From Myxococcales bacterium (GTDB taxonomy: Bacteria; Myxococcota_A; Polyangia; Polyangiales; Polyangiaceae), in contig JAEUKE010000167.1 of assembly GCA_016794345.1 (NCBI GenBank), positions 1 to 43,995 of the forward strand: a stretch of 43,995 nt of DNA, written 5' to 3'. The translations under genes and the position numbers were made by a program. Below the pieces are notes generated by a model. The model was given only the letters and a program-made list of their open reading frames with translations, was not told the DNA's origin and did no database searches. Below are positions 30,719-38,298 of this stretch, one piece after another. Each line of letters opens with the position of its first letter. Within the stretch, counting starts at the first letter, position 1.

Positions 30719-32347
30719 ATGCGAACCCCGCTCGCGCTCGTCCTCCCGCTCGTCTGCTTCACCGCTGCTTGTGGCTCGACCGGCTCGCCGCCGAACGACC
30801 TCTCGGACCTGGGCTCCGAAAGGAGCGAACAGGCCGGAGCGTCCGAGTCGCTCAACAAGGACGAAATAAAGACCGAGCCCCGCGCCGCGGCGCACGAGAC
30901 AAACGCCAAGTCGGCCGAGCCCCCCAAGGACGACCGCCCGCGGATCGGCGCGCTGGGGCCGCACACCTGGATCTGGAAGAAGCCGTCGCGCGACGGCCTC
31001 GCCATCGGCAAGATGCGGATCGGGACCTCGGTCCCCCTGAAGTCGACACAGCCGGTCGACGGCCCGGGCTGCAAGGGCAAGTGGTACGCGATCGAGCCCC
31101 GCGGCTACGTGTGTGACGACAACACCGCCACGCTCGATCTCGAAGACCCCTGGTACAAGGCGCTCGCCTACTCAGCGCCGAAGCCGGGAGAGTGGCCTTA
31201 CCGATACGCCCACTCGAACGGCGCGCCCATGTACGGCCGCGTCCCCACCCCCGACGAGTGGAAAAACGCCGAGCGCGAATACGGCCCCGTGAACACCTGG
31301 AAGCCGCTCGGCGCGTGGGCCAAAGGCCACGAAGAGAACATCGTCGACGAGCCCATCAAAGCCAGCGACGAGGTCCCCTACTTCCTGAAGGACGGAAAGC
31401 GCACGGCTCCCGGCGGGAACTACAACACGGCGGCGCTCGTGTGGAAGCGCATCCCCGCAGGCTCGATGCTCGCCTACTCGCGGGCCTTCGAGATGCACGG
31501 CCGGGTCTGGCTCCTCACCCCCGACACCATGGTGGTGCCCGCCGACCGCGTGAGCCACATGAAGTTGTCGACGTTCCAGGGCGTGCATTTCGACAAGTCC
31601 GACATGCGCCTGCCCTTCGCGTGGAACCGCTCCAAGGAGCCGCTCCCGAAGTACAAGCGCGGAGCCGACGGCAAGCTCGCCCCGACGGGCGACACGCTCG
31701 CGCCCAAGACCCCCGTCGAGATCGGCGAGAGCCAGATCGAAGAGAACGGGATGGTCTTCTTCGAGCTCCGGAAGGAGCCCGGGCTCTTCGTCGGCAAGAC
31801 CGCCGACGCCGCCAAAGCGCTCGACGTGGAGCTCGTCGTGACCCGCGCCGCCACCGCGCTGCCCAAGGGGATCGAGAGCGACGAGAAGTGGCTCGAGGCG
31901 AAGATCATCAACGGTACGCTGACCGCCTACGTCGGCCTCGAGCCCGTCATGACGACCCTGTTCTCTCCGGGCAAGGGCGGCCCGCCGCTGCCGACCTACA
32001 AGTTCCCCGAGGACCACTCGAAATACGCGACGACCGCGCTCGGCAACTTCCCACTCGAGTGGAAGGAGCGCGTCGCGACCATGTCGAACGAGAAGGGCGA
32101 GCCCAAGGTGCTCTGGTTCACGGACGTGCCGCATCAGCAGTACCTCCGCGCCCCGCTCGCCATGCACGTGGCGTATTGGCACGAGGACTTCGGAAAGCGA
32201 AAGAGCGCGGAGTGCCTGAACGTCTCGCCCCTCGACGGACAGTGGCTCTTCGGCTGGACGCTCCCCGTGCTCCCCGAGGGCTGGAACGCCGTGGGCGCCG
32301 GCCAGGGGAACGGGGAGTCGACCGTCGTTTTCGTCGGAACGAAGTAA
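30719..32347 (+). CDS. L,D-transpeptidase-like lipoprotein with altered active-site motif
   Basis: 542 residues. Lipobox TAACG (Cys18), a charged linker, then an SH3-like or paired beta region (~75-150), a long middle domain with GRVWLLTPDTMVVPADRV, and a C-terminal YkuD-like block: DVPHQQYLRAPLAMHVAYWH, then FGKRKSAECLNVSPLDGQWL. In L,D-transpeptidases, which cross-link peptidoglycan through a catalytic cysteine, the motif is usually S-H/G-G-C-x-N. Here it is S-A-E-C-L-N; Cys499 and Asn501 remain and His483 or His488 could be the base. It is either a divergent active enzyme or an inactive relative. The assignment rests on the last ~70 residues. Confidence 0.72.
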   Translation: MRTPLALVLPLVCFTAACGSTGSPPNDLSDLGSERSEQAGASESLNKDEIKTEPRAAAHETNAKSAEPPKDDRPRIGALGPHTWIWKKPSRDGLAIGKMRIGTSVPLKSTQPVDGPGCKGKWYAIEPRGYVCDDNTATLDLEDPWYKALAYSAPKPGEWPYRYAHSNGAPMYGRVPTPDEWKNAEREYGPVNTWKPLGAWAKGHEENIVDEPIKASDEVPYFLKDGKRTAPGGNYNTAALVWKRIPAGSMLAYSRAFEMHGRVWLLTPDTMVVPADRVSHMKLSTFQGVHFDKSDMRLPFAWNRSKEPLPKYKRGADGKLAPTGDTLAPKTPVEIGESQIEENGMVFFELRKEPGLFVGKTADAAKALDVELVVTRAATALPKGIESDEKWLEAKIINGTLTAYVGLEPVMTTLFSPGKGGPPLPTYKFPEDHSKYATTALGNFPLEWKERVATMSNEKGEPKVLWFTDVPHQQYLRAPLAMHVAYWHEDFGKRKSAECLNVSPLDGQWLFGWTLPVLPEGWNAVGAGQGNGESTVVFVGTK

Positions 32348-32389
32348 CGGGCGCGGTCCGCTCCGGTCGCGTCTCGGGCGAAGTTGGGC

Positions 32390-32395
32390 TAAGCC
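32390..32395 (+). promoter_or_regulatory. Candidate promoter element (GGCTAAGCC) before the PHA-system-like gene
   Basis: GGGCTAAGCC ends 7 bases before the ATG at 32403. It matches the GG-N-TAAC/G pattern found before several genes here and is also a short inverted repeat. Confidence 0.28.
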
Positions 32396-32402
32396 CGAGG
32401 CG

Positions 32403-32714
32403 ATGGAGCACCGTGTCCCCCACGACGTGGGTCGAGATCTCGCCAAGGCGGCGACAATCGCCGCCTTCGCCAGCTACAAGCAGAAGTACGGCGAGTACAG
32501 CCCCACGACGACCTGGACCAGCGACTACCGCGCCACGGTCACGTTCAGCGTGAAGGGCTTCTCGCTGGACGGGAAGATCCTCATCGAGGATCGCGAGGTC
32601 GTCATGGACATGGACGTGCCCTTCGTCCTGCGACCGTTCAGGAAGCGGGCGCTCGAGATCATCGAGCGCGAGATCCAGCTCTGGTGCAAGCGCGCGAAGA
32701 ACGGCGAGATCTGA
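32403..32714 (+). CDS. Small protein, possible PHA-granule-system family
   Basis: 103 residues, no signal peptide, alpha+beta. It starts with basic HRVPHDVGRDLAKAATIAAF, followed by strands (ATVTFSVKGFSLDGKILIED) and the segment MDVPFVLRPFRKRALEIIER. This strand-helix end resembles the polyhydroxyalkanoic acid system protein family (TIGR02610-like), small proteins with a Bet-v-1-like outline associated with storage granules. The match is by eye only. It stands alone after the transpeptidase-like gene, 55 bp downstream. Confidence 0.6.
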   Translation: MEHRVPHDVGRDLAKAATIAAFASYKQKYGEYSPTTTWTSDYRATVTFSVKGFSLDGKILIEDREVVMDMDVPFVLRPFRKRALEIIEREIQLWCKRAKNGEI

Positions 32715-33055
32715 CGGGCGGGGGGCCTCTTCGAAGCGCGGGCGTTCGTGTGCGCGGAGGATCGGCTCGACGAACATTTGGCAGCAGGAGGCTTCAGTCT
32801 TGGCTCGAGGCTTGGGCTGCCATCTGCACGGGCGAGGACCGTGAGGCCCGGAGCCCGGAGGCGGGGTGAGGCCGCGCTTCGCGGCCGAGGGGGCTGCTCC
32901 AGACCCCTGGCTAGAAACGCGCTGCGGGGCCGGCTCCGGCAGCCAGGTTCCGGCAGCGCGGCGAGACTTCCCTGCCAGTTTGCTTTGCTTCCCAAAGCAA
33001 AGCCGCGAGGCCTTCAAGAGGCGAGCCGCGATGAAGCGGTGCTCCCCAGATCTAC
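32715..33055. other. Intergenic region between convergent genes with two hairpins
   Basis: 341 bp with no convincing gene. Two perfect inverted repeats: GGCCGCG/CGCGGCC at 32870-32886 (3-base loop) and GCTTTGCTT/AAGCAAAGC at 32982-33003 (4-base loop). Neither is followed by a T-run on either strand, so they are not classical intrinsic terminators, but they sit where transcripts from both flanking genes must end. Open frames here lack protein-like composition. Confidence 0.5.
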
Positions 33056-34315
33056 TCAGGACCGAGACCACACGAGCCGGCCGCGCACGTAGGTGCGCGT
33101 CACCGGCGCGAGCTCGGCGGCGAAGGTCGCCGCCCTGAGCGCGCCTTGCTCGCCGGCCGCGTGCAGAGGACGGGCGAGCACCGTGAAGTCTGCTTCTTTC
33201 CCGGGCTCGAGCGTACCGACGCGCTCGGCCAGACCGAGAGAGCGCGCGCCGCCGAGCGTGGCGAGGGTGAAGAGCTCCGCCGGCGTGGCCGCCGACTCGG
33301 TGAGGAGCGAGGCGTCGTAGGCGCAGGCGACCGTCCGCCGAACGTCGAAGCTGCGGCCTGCCGCGACGTCTGTCCCCAGGCCGACCGTGACCCCACGCGC
33401 GCGCGCCTCCGCGAGCCGCATCGCGCCGCTCCCGAGGAAGAAGTTGGAGTCGGGGCAGTGTGCGATCGTGGCCCCGCGCTCGGCCACCCGATCCCAGGCG
33501 GCCGGACCGAGGTGGATCGCGTGGGCGAGGATCGTCCGAGGACCGACCAGGCCGACGGTCTCGTAGACGTCGAGGTAGTCGCGAGCCCACGGGTGCACGA
33601 CCAGCGTCTCTGCCTCCTCTCGGGGATTCTCCGAGATGTGGGTCATGACGCAGAGGTCGTGCTCCGCGGCGACGGCTGCGGCGCCCTGCATGAGCTCCTT
33701 CGAGCAGCTGATCGCGAAGCGCGGGACGATCGCGACGGCGAGCCGCCCGCCGTCGAAGCCGTGCCAGCGCGAGACGATCTCGCGGCAGGCGGCCAAGGCC
33801 TGGGCTGCCGGGACCCGCACCGCCTCCGGACAACGCTGGTCCATCAGGACGAGCCCCGCGACTGCGCGGAGCCCGCTCTCGCGCAGCGCATCGAAGAGGA
33901 GGTTCGTCGCGAGCGGGCTCGACGAGGAGTAGGCACCGACCGTCGTGGTGCCTCGCTCCGCGCAGCGCAGGGCGAACTCCTTCGCGACGGCGCGTGCGTA
34001 CGTCTCCTCGGTGAAGCGCGCCTCCTCCGGGAACACGACGCGCTCCAGCCACGTGAGGAGCGGCCCGCTGGCGCTGCCGATCACACGAGTCTGCGGGTAG
34101 TGCAGGTGCGCGTCGACGAAGCCGGGCACCAGCAAGGAGCCGCGCAGATCGTGGATGAGGGGACACGCGGCGCGGCCGGCCTCGATGCTCGCCACGGCCG
34201 AGATCGTGCCGGAGGGGGAGACAACCAGGACAGCGTCGTCATGATAGACGACGCCGCCGGCGCTCGACGGGGTGAGGACGGCGCCCCGGTAACCAACGGA
34301 TTGCCCGGCGAGCAC
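33056..34315 (-). CDS. guaD: Guanine deaminase
   Basis: 419 residues, amidohydrolase superfamily; hydrolyses guanine to xanthine and ammonia in the cytosol. Zinc ligands: His70 and His72 in FVDAHLHYPQT (the PQT is typical of guanine deaminases), His in MTHISEN, His in LAHAIHL, and Asp in GLGTDVAAG. PRFAISCSKELM and CPDSNFFLGSGAM are also family blocks. Length is normal. The start is GTG, 1 bp after the stop of the SH3-protein gene, so it is the last gene of a three-gene operon whose other members have no obvious link to purine catabolism. Confidence 0.95.
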   Translation of the reverse strand: MLAGQSVGYRGAVLTPSSAGGVVYHDDAVLVVSPSGTISAVASIEAGRAACPLIHDLRGSLLVPGFVDAHLHYPQTRVIGSASGPLLTWLERVVFPEEARFTEETYARAVAKEFALRCAERGTTTVGAYSSSSPLATNLLFDALRESGLRAVAGLVLMDQRCPEAVRVPAAQALAACREIVSRWHGFDGGRLAVAIVPRFAISCSKELMQGAAAVAAEHDLCVMTHISENPREEAETLVVHPWARDYLDVYETVGLVGPRTILAHAIHLGPAAWDRVAERGATIAHCPDSNFFLGSGAMRLAEARARGVTVGLGTDVAAGRSFDVRRTVACAYDASLLTESAATPAELFTLATLGGARSLGLAERVGTLEPGKEADFTVLARPLHAAGEQGALRAATFAAELAPVTRTYVRGRLVWSRS

Positions 34316-34316
34316 G

Positions 34317-34862
34317 TCAGGGCACCACGACGTCGCGCTCGGGGACCCAACCGACGTCGAGCCCGCCGTCGTCGGTCTGTTGCACGACCATCATCCAGTC
34401 CCGCTCGACACGCAGGAGGACGAGCGACTCACCACGCTTGACGGAGCCCACCACGGTGGCCGACCGCTTCGCGTCTTCCCGCAGGACGACGTCTCGCGCG
34501 GCCACGACAACCTTGGCTCGCCCCTTCGCATGTTCCTCGAGGGCAGAGCCGGGATCGTCGGCGTCCCCCTCCAGCTCCGCGACGGATCGTCCGATGCCTT
34601 TCTCGAAGTCCCGGACCGCGTCCACCCCGACCTGCCCGGCCGGCGAGGAGCGGGAGAAGTCGCGCGTGACGACCCGCACCTCCGTCACGCCGATCTCCCG
34701 TGCCACGGCGGGCACCGCGCTCGCGGTGACGAGGCCCGTCGCCGCGAAGAGCACGGCGATGCTCCCCAGCTGCAGCGCCCGCGAACCGCGGTCTCGGCCG
34801 CTGCTCGGTCGGGCGGGGACCGGGTCGTCCAACGTGTCTCGCGGCCGCTCCTCGTCGATCAC
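34317..34862 (-). CDS. Single-pass membrane protein with bacterial SH3 domain
   Basis: 181 residues. Acidic/basic cytoplasmic N-terminus, one hydrophobic segment (~31-52, LGSIAVLFAATGLVTASAV), a charged helical spacer, and a C-terminal SH3b-like domain (~118-181) with VVLREDAKRSATVVGSVKRG, LLRVERDWMMVVQ and the terminal GWVPERDVVV. Such domains often bind cell-wall peptides outside the membrane. The GTG start at 34862 overlaps the TGA of the FGE-fold gene (GTGA); longer in-frame extension upstream would run through that gene and is rejected. Confidence 0.8.
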   Translation of the reverse strand: MIDEERPRDTLDDPVPARPSSGRDRGSRALQLGSIAVLFAATGLVTASAVPAVAREIGVTEVRVVTRDFSRSSPAGQVGVDAVRDFEKGIGRSVAELEGDADDPGSALEEHAKGRAKVVVAARDVVLREDAKRSATVVGSVKRGESLVLLRVERDWMMVVQQTDDGGLDVGWVPERDVVVP

Positions 34863-35917
34863 TTCGTCCCTGTCTTGGGCGCGGTCCGAGGCACGCTGCT
34901 CGGAGGTGTTTCCTTCAGCGTCTTCTTCTCCTGATCCTCGGGCGGGGGGACGTCGGAGCAGCAGCGGAAGCCCTGCTGGTAGAAGACGTGGTTCTCGTCG
35001 TGCGAGCGGGTGGACGGACGACACCGCGTGCGGACCGGTCCCCAGTAGCCACCCTTGAGGATGCTCGGGCGCTCCCCCTCGCGGGCGGTGTGTGTCCACT
35101 CGTCGATGTTCCCGGTCATGTCGTAGACGCCCATGGGGCTCCGGCAGCCGGGGCGGTCGCCGGACGGAACACCTTGCCAGAGCTTGTCGAGCTCGAGCAT
35201 GGCCTCGCGGCCGTCGCGCGGGTGCAACGCACGCTCGTTGAACGCGCGCCACTTGCCATCGATGACACATTTGTCAGCAGAGCGCGTGTAGCCGTAGGGG
35301 TAGGGCGTCGCCTCTTCACCTTCGCACGCGAACGTCCACTCCTCCTCGTTGCAGAGCCGCTTGCCACCGGCTTCGCACGTGGCCTTCGCCTCGTGCCAGG
35401 TGACGAAGATGATGGGGAAGACGCCCTTCCGGTTCGGGTACTCGAAACGGTCCATGCAGAAGTGCATCGGCTTCGTGGGAATGTCCTTGGAGAGCGCCAG
35501 CCAGGCGTCGCGGTCGAACTCCGCGCACCGCTCCGGATATTCCTTCTGGATCCACTTCGTGCAAGTCCGCTTCTGCAGCTCCTCCACGCTCTTCGGGTCG
35601 AAGAGGACCTTTCGGGGAGGATCCGTCTTCATCTGGCCCTTGACCTCGACCATCCCGGGGCCACAGGCGCCGCGGTTGCCCTCGGCCTTGTCCGTCACCT
35701 CCGGAGCTTCCCCTTCCGGTCCGGCGATCTGCCAGTGTTTGCCGTCGACGAGCCGCCATTCGCGCAGTGGCTGCTTCTCCGACTGCTTCACGGCGCCGCT
35801 GACCAGGTCGATCGGCAGCTCGCCGGCCTGGAGCCGGACCACGAAGGCCCCCAGCGCGGTCACCCCGAGTGTGAAAGCAACGAAAGCAGAGACACGGAAC
35901 GACACCGTGCGGCTCAT
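34859..35917 (-). CDS. FGE-sulfatase-fold protein, membrane-anchored, catalytic cysteines missing
   Basis: 352 residues. One N-terminal membrane segment (~8-28), a linker, then an FGE/SUMF1-type domain from ~85: HFCMDRFEYPNRKG, FVTWHEAKATCEAGGKRLCN, EEEWTFACEG, YDMTGNIDEWTHT, ILKGGYWGP, and the final QQGFRCCSD. In active formylglycine-generating enzymes the block after GG[SY] contains two cysteines in a CxxxxC arrangement; here it reads KGGYWGPVRTRCRPS with only one later Cys299. So it is probably not a formylglycine-generating enzyme but one of the many FGE-fold proteins of other function. Ribosome site AAGGA before the ATG; first gene of the operon with the SH3 and guaD genes. Confidence 0.82.
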   Translation of the reverse strand: MSRTVSFRVSAFVAFTLGVTALGAFVVRLQAGELPIDLVSGAVKQSEKQPLREWRLVDGKHWQIAGPEGEAPEVTDKAEGNRGACGPGMVEVKGQMKTDPPRKVLFDPKSVEELQKRTCTKWIQKEYPERCAEFDRDAWLALSKDIPTKPMHFCMDRFEYPNRKGVFPIIFVTWHEAKATCEAGGKRLCNEEEWTFACEGEEATPYPYGYTRSADKCVIDGKWRAFNERALHPRDGREAMLELDKLWQGVPSGDRPGCRSPMGVYDMTGNIDEWTHTAREGERPSILKGGYWGPVRTRCRPSTRSHDENHVFYQQGFRCCSDVPPPEDQEKKTLKETPPSSVPRTAPKTGTK

Positions 35918-35971
35918 GGTGGTGTCCTTGGAAGGCTCAAGTCCAATTTCACGATGAAGACCCGAACGACG

Positions 35972-35977
35972 AGTATA
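35972..35977 (-). promoter_or_regulatory. Candidate -10 element (TATACT) upstream of the FGE-fold gene
   Basis: Minus-strand TATACT, within a small dyad (CGACG at 35967-35971 and CGTCG at 35978-35982), 54 bases upstream of the ATG at 35917. It is the best promoter candidate in the 92-bp gap after the sulfatase-like gene. No good -35. Confidence 0.4.
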
Positions 35978-36009
35978 CGTCGCCGCTCCGCGATTCGCCC
36001 GTGATCGAC

Positions 36010-38298
36010 TTACTTGTTTTGGTCCTTCAGGGAGAACCGAGCGCGGACCAGGTCGGAGAGGCGCGTCAGGTCGGCGGCGCGCTGCTCGGAGAGGTCGCGT
36101 GTCTCGCCCGGGTCGGCCGCGAGGTCGAACAGCAGGAGGCGGTCCTTGCCCTTCCGTTCCTGGAGCACGAGCTTGAGCGGGTAGTCGATGACGGCGTAAC
36201 GCTTGCCAGCACGTGCGTAGACCGGTTCGCTCCTCTTCGCGGAAGCTTCGCCGCGGACGAGCGGGAGCAACGATTGTCCAGCTACGCCGCTCTGCGAGAC
36301 GCCCGCGAGGTCGAGGATGGTGGGGGCCAGGTCGAGCGAGCTGACTGCGCTCGCGCCGTAACGTTTCCCTCCTGCCGGGGCAGAACCTTTGGGCAGCGAC
36401 ACGACCAACGGGATCCGGAGAACCTCTTCGTAGAGATCCTTGCCGTGACCGGTCGTGCCGTGCTCGTCGAACGCTTCGCCCTGGCTGCCGTGCACGATCA
36501 CGGCGGTCGTTGCCGCGCGGGGTGAGGAAGCCACCGCGTCGAGGAGATCCCCGAGCTGCTTGTCGGTGAACGCGATCTCGCCGAGGTAGGCGCCGAGCTT
36601 GCCTCGACCGAAGTCGAAGCCCGCGTGAGTCTTGTATTGCGCGTGCGCGTCGAAGAGGTGGACCCAGAGGAAGAGGGGCCGGGGCTCCGCCGCCGCCTTC
36701 TCCCAGATGGCGCGCGCCGCCTGGACGGCCCGCGGGCCGGTCGTGCCGCGCTCGGGGTGCTCGTCCTCGAAGACCTCGACGAAGCTGTCGAACCCCTGGG
36801 CGAAGCCACGCTCCCGGCTCAACCACTGGAACGAGCTCACCGCCGCGGTCGCGTAGCCGGCACGCTTCAGGCGCTCGGCCAACGTGTCGTTCTCGTCCTT
36901 CAGGGTCGGCCACTCGCGCCGATCCTTCGCGGTCTCATCGAAGCCCTGTCCGCTGAACAGATGGGCCAGCGCGCGCTGGGTGTCGGTTCCGGGCGCGTAC
37001 GCGTGCTCGAAGAGCGCGCCCTGGCTCGCCAAGACCTCGAGGCGAGGCGTGGTCGGCTTGTCGAATCCGTAGGCGCTCGTCTTGTCGGCCCGGACCGTGT
37101 CGAGGGTCACGAGGAGGACGGAAGGCGGCCCCGCCGTCGGGCTGGAGTCGGGCCGCGGCGGCGAGGCCGCAGCCTGGACGGGCGTGGGGGTCGGCTCAGC
37201 CGCGGCGACCGCAGGAGCGCCGTCGAATCCGTCGCAGTCCTGATCGATGCCATCGTTCGGCGGATCCGCGGCGCCTCGGAAGCGGCGGGGGTCCCCTTCA
37301 TCGCAGTCCTGACCGCCGAAGAGCGCGCCCCGCCCGTCCCCGTCGCGATCCGTCCATCGCTCCAGCCCGCCGACGATCGCGGCCGCCAGCCCGCCCCCCG
37401 AGCGCAGCGCCACCCCGAGCGGTTGCGAGACGCTCAGCCAGCCGATGCCCACAAGGACGAACGCTGCTCCGGCCGCGAGCCCCAGCCGCCGCGCGCGCGC
37501 GCGGAGCTCATCGCCTGGTCCGAACGCGACCGCGACCGACGTGGCCACCGCGAAGATGGCGCCATCGATCAGCGCCGCCGCGACGGCCGGGGCGTGCGCC
37601 CCCGCGTCCGACTCGCGGAGCAGGGGCAAGCTGAGCGCCAGCATCGGACCGATCGCGATCGCCGCGAAGCCACCCGCGACGACGCGCGGCGAGGCCCCGC
37701 GCTCCACGAGCCAACGACCGCCGACCACGACACGTCGAGCGACGAGCGCGGTGCCGGCGGCGAGCACGACCCCCAGGACGCCGAACGTCGCGCCGCCGAG
37801 CCCGCGGTGGTTCGTGTTGGCCTTGAGGACGGTGCCGAGGAGCATCAGGAGCGGCGCGAGGAGCCCGACCCACAGCGCCAGGCCGAGGGCGGTCGCCCTC
37901 CCCGCTCCCTGACCGGTCAGCATCCGGTAGCCACGCCCGGCGGCGTGCGTGAGGTAGATGAGCACCGCGAGCGCCGGCAGGACGATGGCCCCCGCGGCCA
38001 GCCACCCGCCCACGAACGACCCTCCAGCCCGCGCCACGCGCAACGCAGCAGGCAAGGATCCGAGGACGGCGGTGGCGAGGGCGAGCGCGGCGGCCTCGCT
38101 CGCGAGCGCGAAGGAGCTGCCGGGTGGAGGGACCGACGGCAGGCGCGGATCCGAGGCGCGCGCGTGCGGGTCCTTTGCGTCCGGCGCGTGCGGGGACGTG
38201 GCCGGAGTCGTGTCGCTCGACTGCGACCCTTGGCTCTGCGTGGGCTCGGAGGCGGGATCTGTGCTGGTCACGGTCCTGTCATTTCGCGCCGGCGCCAT
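36010..38298 (-). CDS. Membrane-anchored sulfatase-fold protein, likely inactive
   Basis: 762 residues. A disordered N-terminus, ~6-7 hydrophobic helices (65-310), a MopE-like Asp-rich repeat (317-360: DRDGDGRGALFGGQDCDEGD and GIDQDCDGFDG), a Pro-rich linker, and an alkaline-phosphatase-superfamily domain from ~393. There VTLDTVRADKTSAYG keeps the first metal Asp400; the nucleophile position is Thr438 (PGTDTQR), not the Cys/Ser-x-Pro-x-Arg of sulfatases. The usual S-D-H-G-E metal motif reads HGSQGEAFDEHG, with Asp and His replaced by Ser605 and Gln606. Loss of these ligands suggests a non-catalytic binding protein. The ATG lies 20 bp inside the upstream HEAT-repeat gene. Confidence 0.82.
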   Translation of the reverse strand: MAPARNDRTVTSTDPASEPTQSQGSQSSDTTPATSPHAPDAKDPHARASDPRLPSVPPPGSSFALASEAAALALATAVLGSLPAALRVARAGGSFVGGWLAAGAIVLPALAVLIYLTHAAGRGYRMLTGQGAGRATALGLALWVGLLAPLLMLLGTVLKANTNHRGLGGATFGVLGVVLAAGTALVARRVVVGGRWLVERGASPRVVAGGFAAIAIGPMLALSLPLLRESDAGAHAPAVAAALIDGAIFAVATSVAVAFGPGDELRARARRLGLAAGAAFVLVGIGWLSVSQPLGVALRSGGGLAAAIVGGLERWTDRDGDGRGALFGGQDCDEGDPRRFRGAADPPNDGIDQDCDGFDGAPAVAAAEPTPTPVQAAASPPRPDSSPTAGPPSVLLVTLDTVRADKTSAYGFDKPTTPRLEVLASQGALFEHAYAPGTDTQRALAHLFSGQGFDETAKDRREWPTLKDENDTLAERLKRAGYATAAVSSFQWLSRERGFAQGFDSFVEVFEDEHPERGTTGPRAVQAARAIWEKAAAEPRPLFLWVHLFDAHAQYKTHAGFDFGRGKLGAYLGEIAFTDKQLGDLLDAVASSPRAATTAVIVHGSQGEAFDEHGTTGHGKDLYEEVLRIPLVVSLPKGSAPAGGKRYGASAVSSLDLAPTILDLAGVSQSGVAGQSLLPLVRGEASAKRSEPVYARAGKRYAVIDYPLKLVLQERKGKDRLLLFDLAADPGETRDLSEQRAADLTRLSDLVRARFSLKDQNK

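Noticed and set aside
32684..33138. Short open frames in the 32.7-33.1 kb gap
   Set aside because: No ribosome site, no protein-like composition, overlap flanking genes.
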